From: an uncultured Algibacter sp.
GTDB lineage: Bacteria; Bacteroidota; Bacteroidia; Flavobacteriales; Flavobacteriaceae
Assembly (NCBI GenBank): GCA_947499935.1
Contig: CANMQH010000006.1
Coordinates: forward strand, 124,001 to 188,000
Length of the DNA: 64,000 nt
Direction of reading: 5' to 3'
Part shown: positions 56,822 to 64,000 of the stretch, in pieces
How positions within the stretch are numbered: position 1 is the stretch's first letter
Layout: each line of letters opens with the position of its first letter
Notes under the pieces: generated by a model
Told to the model about the DNA's origin: nothing
Databases searched by the model: none
What the model saw: only the letters and a program-made list of their open reading frames with translations
Position numbers and translations under genes: made by a program

Positions 56822-58321
56822 TTATTTTACTGCTTTAACTGCAATATCATCTATAAATAATTTAGCTGCTCTTGTTTTTGGTAAATCTGCTTTATTAATT
56901 TCAATAGCCATGGCATCTTTTTTACCCGATGCAACCTTTCTTGAAATTTTAGTTTCTACAGTTACCCATGTTCTTCTTGGAAGTTTTCTAAGATCTGTAA
57001 AAGATACTTTTAATTCTGGATCTTGTAAAACAACACTAATTTTATCTGCAATTACGCCTTGGTCTAACCATACTTTAGCTGATATCGTATATTCACCTGC
57101 TTCTAATTTTAAAGAACCCTCTGGAGCCATTGCAACCGCTTTAGCTACTTCTAAACTTTCAGTTTTACTAAAACCAGCAAATTTTAAACTGTTTACCCCT
57201 TTGTGATAATCTCCATAAGCTATTGATAGATACTTTGCTGAACCTTCATCTATAGTCCAAAATTTTTGATAATCATCTGGCACAGAACTTTCTGGCAACA
57301 ACGTTAATGGTCTTCCGTTTTCTTCAAATAAAATTGGTCCTTCAAAACCATAAAATGCAGCATCTTCTGCCAACAAATTATCTGTAGGTTTTTGCCAAAC
57401 TCTCATATATTCTATTTCAAAATCTACTGGTAATTCTTCTTTATGAGGTAAGCCTAACCAGAAAAATATTTCTGAGTCTAACCAAATTTCCATAGGGTTA
57501 TTTAATACAAAAGAAGTCCCTAACTGATCTTGTGTAAAATGACGAATCATTTTACCATCAATAAATAATTTTAAATAGTCCACGCCCCATTCTGCTCCAT
57601 ATACATGAAAATCGTCAGCAGTTCTATATTCTAAATTTTCTACGTGATTAAATATTTTTGTAGGTCTTTGCGCTGGTGGACTCCAATCGTGAGCTGTTGC
57701 TAGGTATGAGTCCTCTCTTATGTTTCCTTTTTTGTTTTTGGGATTCCCCATTAATTCATAAACATCTAATTCTTGCTCATGACCAATAGCCCAAAAAGCT
57801 CCCGTAATAGCAGCATTACCTACTTTAGATTTCACTTCCATATAACCATATAGAAAGCGTTTATGAGTTAACACACCAGCAGTTGTAACTGGCATAGCAC
57901 TTCCATCTTTGTAGACACCATATTTTGAAGAGCCCATGTTACCATCTCCATAAGATTCGTTTACAAATTTATAATCTGGTTCCCAAGCTGTTCTTAACTT
58001 TAACTTTCCATTATTTACAGTAACATTATGAGGTACAAATTGAGAAGGCGCACGCCCTTTCCAAATATAATATCTATCATTTAAACCTTCAACAAACCAT
58101 CTTGTTGTGTCTATTTCTGTGCCTTCAAATTCATCACTCAATACTTCATTTAGTACCCAACCACCTTTATTTTGTAAATCACTAAAAGGCATTGGTCCAG
58201 TTACCTCTTTAGTAATAACAACATTAGCTTTATCTTCAATTTTTTTTACTTGACAACTTATATTTACAAATGCAAATAACCCAAATAAAGCAACGAATAT
58301 GTAATTCTTGAATATTATCAT
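56822..58321 (-). CDS. GH16 endo-galactanase-like lipoprotein (copy 2)
   Basis: Protein of 499 residues. A lipoprotein signal ends in FAFVNISC (Cys23) followed by the charged QVKKIEDK. The GH16 beta-jelly-roll spans about 55-310: TRWFVEGLNDRYYIWKGR, GYMEVKSKVG and the active site ELDVYE (nucleophile Glu184, Asp186, acid/base Glu189; the ExDxxE form with a beta-bulge). MEIWLDSEIFFWLGLPHKEELP and EYMRVWQKP end the domain. A second beta-sandwich (about 330-499, ending KLFIDDIAVKAVK) looks like a CBM4/22-like carbohydrate-binding module. This GH16 type includes agarases, porphyranases, kappa-carrageenases and furcellaranases; which one cannot be read by eye. Tandem duplicate of the next gene, 17 bases away. 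Confidence 0.88.
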   Translation of the reverse strand: MIIFKNYIFVALFGLFAFVNISCQVKKIEDKANVVITKEVTGPMPFSDLQNKGGWVLNEVLSDEFEGTEIDTTRWFVEGLNDRYYIWKGRAPSQFVPHNVTVNNGKLKLRTAWEPDYKFVNESYGDGNMGSSKYGVYKDGSAMPVTTAGVLTHKRFLYGYMEVKSKVGNAAITGAFWAIGHEQELDVYELMGNPKNKKGNIREDSYLATAHDWSPPAQRPTKIFNHVENLEYRTADDFHVYGAEWGVDYLKLFIDGKMIRHFTQDQLGTSFVLNNPMEIWLDSEIFFWLGLPHKEELPVDFEIEYMRVWQKPTDNLLAEDAAFYGFEGPILFEENGRPLTLLPESSVPDDYQKFWTIDEGSAKYLSIAYGDYHKGVNSLKFAGFSKTESLEVAKAVAMAPEGSLKLEAGEYTISAKVWLDQGVIADKISVVLQDPELKVSFTDLRKLPRRTWVTVETKISRKVASGKKDAMAIEINKADLPKTRAAKLFIDDIAVKAVK

Positions 58322-58338
58322 TTTTATTCTTTTAATTT

Positions 58339-59850
58339 CTAGTTTATTTTAGTGATGGCTATATCATCTATATAGAATTTAGCCGCTTTTGTTTTAGGTA
58401 AATCTTCTTTTTGTATTTCTATCGCAATACCATCATCCTTTGCAGATGCTTCAGTTCTAGAAAACTCAGTTTCTACAGATAACCATTCTAGTCTTGGCAT
58501 TTTTTTTAGTCCGGTAAATAATAATTCTGATTTAGGATTATTTAATGTCACATGAATGGTATCTGTAATGCGACCTTGATCTAACCAAACTTTAGCTGAA
58601 AGTTTATAATTTCCAGCAGGGATGTTTAGAGCACCATCTGGTGTTTTAGCAACTACCTTAGGTACATTAAGAGAATCATTTTTTCCATATCCAAAAAACT
58701 GAAGCGCTTCTACACCACTTGCATAGTGCCCTTCTGTTATTTTTAAGTACTTTTCTGAACCTTCACTAAACAACCAAAATTTTTGATAATCGTTTGCATT
58801 AGAATCTTCTGGAACCATTTTTAATGGTCTTGGGTTTTCTTCGAATAATATAGGGCCTTCAAAACTATAAAAAGCCTTGTCTTTTGCCAATACATTGTCA
58901 GATGGTTTTTGCCAAACTCTTACATATTCTGCTTCAAAAGTTGCTGGTAACTCTTCTTTATGTGGCACACCTAACCACTTAAATATTTCTGAATCTACCC
59001 AAATTTCCATAGGGTTGTTAAGTACCCAATCTGTACCCAATTCATCTTGTTCGAATCCATGAACAAACTTACCATCTCTGTAAATTTTAAGATAGTCTTC
59101 GCCCCATTCAATACCATAAACATGAAAATCATCAGATGTGACGTAAGGTAAGTCTTCATCATGACCAAAAACTTTTGTTGGTCTAACAGCTGGCGGACTC
59201 CAATCGTGAATAGCCGTTCTATTTGTATTATTACTTATTGAGCCTTCTTTAGCAATTTTTGGAACTGCTAATTGTTCATACATGTCTAATTCTTGCTCAT
59301 AACCAATAGCCCAAAATGCAGCTGTCATTGCTGCATGCGGTGCTTTCGATTTTATCTCCATGTAACCATTTAAAAACCTTTTTTTGCTTACTATAGCCGC
59401 TGTTGTTACTGGTAATGGTTTACCTTCATGAACACCATAAGTATCTTTATGAGCACCATCTGCATAACTTTCTTTAGCAAAATTAAAATCCGGTTCCCAT
59501 TGCGTTTTTAATATTAGTTTACCATTTTCAACAATGACATTGTGAGGCGCATATTGAGAAGGTGCTCTACCTTTCCAAATATAGTAATCGCCATTTTGCC
59601 CTTCTACAAACCATTTAGTAGTATCTATAGTTGTGCCTTCAAATTCATCACTAATGTCTTCATTCAGCACCCATCCTCCTATATTTTCAAGATCTGAATA
59701 CGGATAAAATTTAGATGCCTTAATAGGTTCTTTTCCAACAATCTCTTCTTGAACAACTGGTTCTTCTTCTTTTTTTTGTTCACAGCTTATATTTATAAGT
59801 ATGAATAAAGCCAATAAGGTAAATATGTAATTTCTAATATACTTCATCAC
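58339..59850 (-). CDS. GH16 endo-galactanase-like lipoprotein (copy 1)
   Basis: Protein of 503 residues with a lipoprotein signal ending in FILINISC followed by EQKKEEEPVV; Lys then acidic residues right after the Cys match the surface-export signal described for Flavobacteriia lipoproteins. GH16 domain about 60-315 with the active site ELDMYE (Glu187, Asp189, Glu192), RAPSQYAPHNV and HDWSPPAVRPTKV; C-terminal binding-module-like sandwich about 335-503 (AKFYIDDIAITKIN). The same architecture and many identical blocks as copy 2 show a tandem duplication, but substrate-loop residues differ (YADGAHKDTYGVHEGKP here, YGDGNMGSSKYGVYKDGSA there). Expected to cut the galactan at the cell surface. Confidence 0.88.
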   Translation of the reverse strand: MMKYIRNYIFTLLALFILINISCEQKKEEEPVVQEEIVGKEPIKASKFYPYSDLENIGGWVLNEDISDEFEGTTIDTTKWFVEGQNGDYYIWKGRAPSQYAPHNVIVENGKLILKTQWEPDFNFAKESYADGAHKDTYGVHEGKPLPVTTAAIVSKKRFLNGYMEIKSKAPHAAMTAAFWAIGYEQELDMYEQLAVPKIAKEGSISNNTNRTAIHDWSPPAVRPTKVFGHDEDLPYVTSDDFHVYGIEWGEDYLKIYRDGKFVHGFEQDELGTDWVLNNPMEIWVDSEIFKWLGVPHKEELPATFEAEYVRVWQKPSDNVLAKDKAFYSFEGPILFEENPRPLKMVPEDSNANDYQKFWLFSEGSEKYLKITEGHYASGVEALQFFGYGKNDSLNVPKVVAKTPDGALNIPAGNYKLSAKVWLDQGRITDTIHVTLNNPKSELLFTGLKKMPRLEWLSVETEFSRTEASAKDDGIAIEIQKEDLPKTKAAKFYIDDIAITKIN

Positions 59851-59874
59851 TATAGATTTTATTGGTGGTTTTGA

Positions 59875-61440
59875 TTACTTTTTTAGAAGTTTTGCTTGAA
59901 TCTCTTCTATAGTCATATTTTTGGTTTCTGGTAAATATTTAAATAATATAACTAAACCTACAAATACGATACCTCCATAAAAAAGGAAAATGGTACTTGC
60001 TCCCATATTTGCTAATTGCCAAGGAAATAAGAACTGAGTTAAGGCACTTATTGTACTAGATATTAAGGCAAAAAATGGTATAGCTATACCACGTAATGAA
60101 ATTGGAAATATTTCTGATAATAACACCCACATTATTGGCCCTACTGAGAAATGAAATGCAGCTATAAAACTTAGGATACCTATTAAAATTAATGTGGCAT
60201 TTAACACCGCAGATTTTTGAAGAAACACACTAGAATTATCTCTTGCAGAAACATCGCCTATAACCCCCTTTACAGCTTCTTTAAATTCAATATCTGATTG
60301 ATATTGTTTTCCTACTAATACTTTTAATTTATCAACATCGGGTATGTCTTGCATTTCTGCAATAGCCTCATTGGTTACTTCATATTTGGCTGTACCAAAT
60401 CCGTATGCACATATTCCTAAACTTAAAATTACCCAGACTAATCCCCAAATCATCATTGGTCGCCTTCCTAATTTATCAATCATAACTAATGATAATACTG
60501 TAAATGCGACACTCACTAAACCTATCCATATAGCTTGTTGAAATGCTGCATTCTCTCCTAACCCTAGCTGCTCCATAACTGTTGGAGCATAGGTTAAGAT
60601 TGCATTAATACCTGTAAATTGTTGTACAAGTGCCATGGTTAATGCTACTATGGCAACAATACTCATTTTACTACTAAAAATTTCTTTTAACTGAGATCCA
60701 ACAGAACGGTCTTCGTTACTTTCTGCTACACTTTGTTGCATTTCTTCAACTTGTGCATCGATTTCATTTTGAGGAATTACTTTAGTTAAAGTTTCTTTAG
60801 CCTCATCAAAATTTCCTTTATAAACTAACCATGCTGGACTACGCGGAACCATGTATAATAATGCAAACCAAACTAAGGCTGGTAAAATTTCTATACCTAA
60901 CATCCATCTCCAAGTATATTCTTTTAAGCCTAATGTAGTTACCCATTCTTCATTAGAATTTGTTGCTTGCAATAACCAATAATTAATAAAATAAGCAGCT
61001 GTTAAACCTATAACTATATTAATTTGAGTCATGGACACTAATTTCCCTCGTCGTTCTGCAGGTGAAATTTCGCCAATATACATTGCAGCTAAAGTTATAG
61101 AACTAAATGCAAGACCTCCTAAAAAACGTGCAAAAAGCAAGGTAATAAAAGATGGTGCTAATGCAGATCCTATTGCAGAAATTAAATATAATGCTGCTAT
61201 AATTTTTAACGTTGCTCTACGCCCATATCTGTTACTTGAATATGCTGCAAGAGGTAAAGCTATTAATACACCTATTCCTGGACCAAAACCTATGGCACCT
61301 ACTTGCCACTCGTTTAGATTAAACTCTTGAGTAATAAATTTAAAAGCACCTGAAATTAGTGCTGCATCTAAACCGAAGACAAAGCCTCCCATAGCTACAA
61401 TTGTAGAATAGATAAATGCGTTTTTTTTATATGATCCCAT
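59875..61440 (-). CDS. Sugar porter family MFS transporter
   Basis: Sugar:proton symporter of 521 residues with 12 predicted membrane helices. Signatures: GGFVFGLDAALISGA, the loop motif SSNRYGRRATL, YIGEISPAERRGKLVS, PRSPAWLVYKG, LVQQFTGINAILTYAPTV (sugar site QQ.TG.N) and LPETKNMTIEEI. A polar loop of about 60 residues (EAIAEMQDIPDVDKLK and following) is inserted before the last helices, longer than in XylE-type porters. It is placed between the catabolic enzymes and the GH16 genes, so it probably imports the released monosaccharide or a short product through the inner membrane. Confidence 0.92.
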   Translation of the reverse strand: MGSYKKNAFIYSTIVAMGGFVFGLDAALISGAFKFITQEFNLNEWQVGAIGFGPGIGVLIALPLAAYSSNRYGRRATLKIIAALYLISAIGSALAPSFITLLFARFLGGLAFSSITLAAMYIGEISPAERRGKLVSMTQINIVIGLTAAYFINYWLLQATNSNEEWVTTLGLKEYTWRWMLGIEILPALVWFALLYMVPRSPAWLVYKGNFDEAKETLTKVIPQNEIDAQVEEMQQSVAESNEDRSVGSQLKEIFSSKMSIVAIVALTMALVQQFTGINAILTYAPTVMEQLGLGENAAFQQAIWIGLVSVAFTVLSLVMIDKLGRRPMMIWGLVWVILSLGICAYGFGTAKYEVTNEAIAEMQDIPDVDKLKVLVGKQYQSDIEFKEAVKGVIGDVSARDNSSVFLQKSAVLNATLILIGILSFIAAFHFSVGPIMWVLLSEIFPISLRGIAIPFFALISSTISALTQFLFPWQLANMGASTIFLFYGGIVFVGLVILFKYLPETKNMTIEEIQAKLLKK

Positions 61441-61455
61441 CTTATTTAGTTAGTT

Positions 61456-61490
61456 AAGTAGCAGTATTAAAAAAATTAACACTGCTACTT
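61456..61490 (-). terminator. Intercistronic hairpin between aldolase and transporter
   Basis: AAGTAGCAGTATTAA (61456-61470) pairs with TTAACACTGCTACTT (61476-61490), 14 of 15 pairs, around the loop AAAAA. On the minus strand it lies 17 bases after the aldolase stop and 16 before the transporter start, and lacks a good T run. It may be a weak terminator or an RNA-processing/stability element. Confidence 0.55.
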
Positions 61491-61506
61491 TTGTTATAAT
61501 TAAATT

Positions 61507-62274
61507 TTAGTTACTTTTTAATGCGCCAGTTATATCTTTAAACGTATTCATTATTAAACCTACATCTACAGCATAAGAAATATATTGTACACCAATATCT
61601 TTCCACATTTTTGCTTTTTCTGGTGTCTCAGTAAATGTACCAACGGCTTTACCATGTTTCTTAGCTAAAGCAACAGCCTCTTTCATGCTATTTACAACTT
61701 TTTCATGATTTACTTGACCAGGAACACCGCAGGATTGAGACAAATCATAAGGTCCTAAAAAGATAACATCAATACCTTCAACAGATAATATTTCTGGAAG
61801 ATTCTCGATACCTTCTAAACCTTCAATATGGATAATAGATATGACATCATCATTAGCATTTCCAAAATGATCCGCTGGACCAATATTTGTATATTCAGCA
61901 GCTCTAACATAACGACACATACCACGCTCACCGTTAGGATAAAATTTAGTCGCTTTTACTACTTTTTCAGCATCAGCTTTAGTACAAATTTGTGGCACTT
62001 GAATACATTTAGCACCAATATCCAAAGTTCTTAGAATTAACGTTTCTGAGTTTTCTGTAACCCTAACTACAGGTGTAATACCTTTAGCTTCGGCTGCTCT
62101 AATCATATTTTGAGCAGATTCTATACTATAAGGCCCGTGCTCCATATCGATAATTACAAAATCGAAACCACTTAAGGCTGCAATTTCAACAATTGCTGGA
62201 TCTTGCATTTTGCAAAAAGGACCAAATACTGTTTCACCTTTATTAAGGCTATCTTTTAATACATTTTTACTCAT
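61507..62274 (-). CDS. HpcH/HpaI-family class II aldolase for 2-keto-3-deoxy sugar acids
   Basis: Protein of 255 residues, a metal-dependent pyruvate aldolase. Catalytic His46 is in DMEHGPYS, metal-binding Glu is in IIHIEGLEGIENL and Asp in FLGPYDLSQS; VRVTENSETLILRTLDIGAKCIQVPQ is the conserved core. Relatives are RhmA (2-keto-3-deoxy-L-rhamnonate) and GarL (keto-deoxy-glucarate), giving pyruvate plus an aldehyde. Two bases from the aldehyde dehydrogenase gene. With the enolase-superfamily gene upstream this builds a non-phosphorylating route from an aldonic acid to pyruvate. Exact sugar unknown. Confidence 0.88.
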   Translation of the reverse strand: MSKNVLKDSLNKGETVFGPFCKMQDPAIVEIAALSGFDFVIIDMEHGPYSIESAQNMIRAAEAKGITPVVRVTENSETLILRTLDIGAKCIQVPQICTKADAEKVVKATKFYPNGERGMCRYVRAAEYTNIGPADHFGNANDDVISIIHIEGLEGIENLPEILSVEGIDVIFLGPYDLSQSCGVPGQVNHEKVVNSMKEAVALAKKHGKAVGTFTETPEKAKMWKDIGVQYISYAVDVGLIMNTFKDITGALKSN

Positions 62275-62276
62275 AA

Positions 62277-63731
62277 TTATATGGCTGTAGATACACGTTT
62301 TTTAACTAAATAATCATCTAATGCTAGGTGTGAGCAATCGTGCCCAATACCACTATTTTTAAAACCTCCATGAGGTAAGTAGATAGCGTACTTAACGCCA
62401 TTAATTTGAATTTCTCCAAATTCTAAATCTTCAGTAAATCTTTCAATGCGTTTATGGTCATTTGTAAAAATATAAGACGCTAAACCAAACTCGGTATCAT
62501 TAGATAATTCTAACACCTCATCATCAGTATCAAAAGACATAACCCCAGCTACGGGACCAAAAATTTCTTCTCTAAATAATTTCATATCAGGTGTGGTACC
62601 AGAAATTATTGTTGGCTCCATCCAGTTACCTTTTTCTGGTAAATTTTCTGGAATTTTACCTCCGTATTCTAGAGTTGCACCTTTACTTATGGCATCTTCT
62701 ATTAGCTCAAACATTCTATCTCTAGAATCTCTTGAAGCCATAGGACCCATAAATACATCTGGATTTTCTTTAGTACCAAAACCTATTTTTATGTCTGCAG
62801 CTCTTTTTACATACTCTTTTAAGAATTTGTCGTAGATATTTTTATGAACAAAAATTCTATTTGCAGCAACACATATTTGCCCAGTATTACCAAATCTTAA
62901 CCCTATAGCCAAGTCTAATGCTTTATCTAAATCTGCATCTTCAAAAACAATAAAAGGTGCATTTCCACCCAATTCCATGCCTAATTTTTTTATAGAAGTG
63001 GTACTATCTGCAATAATTTTTTGTCCTGTTTGAGTAGAACCAATCATTGTTATTACAGCTGGTATAGTACTTGTTGTCATTGGTGTTGCAACTTCTCTAC
63101 TAGAACCTGCTAATATATTTACAACGCCAGCTGGAAAATTGATACTTTCTAAAATTTCACCAACCATGTAAGCTGATAATGGAGATAATGTTGATGGTTT
63201 TATAATTAGAGAACAACCAGAAGCTAATGCTGGACCTATTTTATAACCTACGTTTAACAATGGAAAATTCCAAGCTAAATACGCTACAGCTACACCAGCT
63301 GGTTTAGAAATCATTCTGTGCGTATGCGTATTATCGTGATCTGGAATTTGTTCTTCCCTTAGATTTTGCATGGCATTTGGATACCACTCTAATGCTTCTG
63401 TAAGCCTATCTATATCTTCTTGCGAACCTGCATAAGTCTTACCCATTTCATGCACCATAGCCGTTCTTAACTCATGCTCGTTTTTCAATATAGCATCACG
63501 TAATTTAAGCATCCAAGTTGTTCTTTCTGCTAAAGATAACTTAGACCAATATTTAAATCCTTTTTGAGCGGAAAGCAATACTTTCTCTGCATCTTCTTTT
63601 CCTGCTTTAGCTATTTGAGCAATGGTCTCTCCTGTGGCTGGACAAACAACATCTTCTCTCTCTCCACTTACTGCATCAACTAACTTACCGTCGATGTATA
63701 GTTTTTTATATCCGAAATTTTCTGTTTTCAT
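62277..63731 (-). CDS. NAD(P)-dependent aldehyde dehydrogenase of sugar catabolism
   Basis: Protein of 484 residues of the ALDH superfamily. Catalytic Cys287 is in GQICVAANRIF and Glu253 in MELGGNAPF; YLAWNFPLLN is the Asn-containing oxyanion block and EEIFGPVAGVMSF the cofactor-proximal one. It resembles succinate-semialdehyde and lactaldehyde dehydrogenases. In this context two roles are possible: oxidation of 3,6-anhydro-galactose to its acid (as DauA or the agar-pathway enzyme do), or oxidation of the aldehyde released by the aldolase. It is 94 bases downstream of the enolase-superfamily gene and 2 bases before the aldolase gene. Confidence 0.9.
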   Translation of the reverse strand: MKTENFGYKKLYIDGKLVDAVSGEREDVVCPATGETIAQIAKAGKEDAEKVLLSAQKGFKYWSKLSLAERTTWMLKLRDAILKNEHELRTAMVHEMGKTYAGSQEDIDRLTEALEWYPNAMQNLREEQIPDHDNTHTHRMISKPAGVAVAYLAWNFPLLNVGYKIGPALASGCSLIIKPSTLSPLSAYMVGEILESINFPAGVVNILAGSSREVATPMTTSTIPAVITMIGSTQTGQKIIADSTTSIKKLGMELGGNAPFIVFEDADLDKALDLAIGLRFGNTGQICVAANRIFVHKNIYDKFLKEYVKRAADIKIGFGTKENPDVFMGPMASRDSRDRMFELIEDAISKGATLEYGGKIPENLPEKGNWMEPTIISGTTPDMKLFREEIFGPVAGVMSFDTDDEVLELSNDTEFGLASYIFTNDHKRIERFTEDLEFGEIQINGVKYAIYLPHGGFKNSGIGHDCSHLALDDYLVKKRVSTAI

Positions 63732-63825
63732 TACTTTTTTTTTACTATTATATACAACTTTAGACTACTAAATTAAAGATTCCTTATAAAATTTAACAAC
63801 TATGTATACGCTATTTAACTATAAT

Positions 63826-64000
63826 TTATTTAAGAATTTTCTGCATTTCATAATTACTATCAATAGTACTCTTAATAGCATATTCATGTAAAACATCTTC
63901 ATCTACATCTATACCCAAACCAGGCCTGTTAGGAACTTCTATATAGCCATCTTCCATTTTTATTGCTGGGTATGTTAGCTTTTCGCGAAGACCATTTTCT
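63826..64000 (-). CDS. Enolase-superfamily dehydratase or cycloisomerase (C-terminal fragment)
   Basis: Only the last 57 or so codons are inside the window; stop at 63826-63828. I translated the end as KMEDGYIEVPNRPGLGIDVDEDVLHEYA followed by about 20 residues; PNRPGLGIDVDEDVL is a near-universal C-terminal signature of the mandelate racemase/sugar-acid dehydratase group (galactonate, rhamnonate and fuconate dehydratases) and of 3,6-anhydrogalactonate cycloisomerases. Catalytic Lys and metal ligands are beyond the edge. It is the most upstream visible gene of the catabolic operon; its product would feed the aldolase. Confidence 0.8.
   Translation of the reverse strand, partial: ENGLREKLTYPAIKMEDGYIEVPNRPGLGIDVDEDVLHEYAIKSTIDSNYEMQKILK

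Overview
This window looks like chromosomal DNA of a marine member of the Flavobacteriaceae (phylum Bacteroidota). It is AT-rich and has no clear Shine-Dalgarno sequences. Several promoters match the Bacteroidota -7 box TAnnTTTG. There are type IX secretion features: a PorD-like protein and cargo with type A and type B C-terminal sorting domains. Gene neighbourhoods such as rpoZ-bamD-dapA with coaBC-porD are typical of the family. No rRNA, tRNA, CRISPR array, phage or intact insertion sequence was recognised.

Region 1 (1-24 kb) is housekeeping. Reading leftward, a minus-strand block carries a DUF6913 gene, dapA, bamD, rpoZ, coaBC, porD, a STM3941-type membrane protein and recN (cut by the window start). 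Next come a 5'-nucleotidase split over two adjacent genes, a YhhN-type membrane protein, ligA and prmC. They are followed by a rightward block with an LEA-type lipoprotein, ribD, a HAD phosphatase and an IMPACT/YigZ protein, then dnaA, a low-molecular-weight phosphatase, a secreted sugar dehydrogenase and an RsmI-like methyltransferase. A leftward block ends the region: a lysozyme-like protein, a DUF2279 protein, mltG, an acetyltransferase and dapF.

Region 2 (24-25.1 kb) is a gene-poor island. It holds a decayed reading frame with an early stop and a T8 frameshift, and a GC-richer repeat with a small hairpin.

Region 3 (25.1-43.9 kb) is mixed core and accessory DNA: a periplasmic HtrA protease, a long-form GAPDH, a coiled-coil membrane protein and a 1230-residue type IX secreted protein with a tandem repeat array. 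After these come pepT, an RDD protein, yajC, a DUF1573 lipoprotein, nusB, an ABC exporter, a PUR-type nucleic-acid binding protein, a CsaA-like protein, a redoxin, small enzymes, and a MocA/XdhC pair without a molybdoenzyme in view.

Region 4 (43.9-64 kb, all minus strand, cut by the window end) looks like part of a polysaccharide utilisation locus for a sulfated, anhydrogalactose-containing galactan of red algae (carrageenan, furcellaran or similar). It encodes two formylglycine sulfatases, two GH127 glycosidases (one secreted, one apparently cytoplasmic), two tandem GH16 lipoproteins and a sugar:proton symporter. An oxidative sugar-acid module follows: an enolase-superfamily protein, an aldehyde dehydrogenase and an HpcH/HpaI aldolase. 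A PhoD-like metallophosphoesterase, an FG-GAP/ASPIC protein and a small cytochrome c sit among these genes. In the inferred scheme, surface GH16 enzymes cut the polymer, sulfatases and secreted GH127 trim it, the symporter imports sugar, and cytoplasmic GH127 plus the oxidative enzymes lead to pyruvate. The substrate is an inference from gene content. No SusC/SusD pair, regulator or sulfatase-maturation gene lies inside the window.
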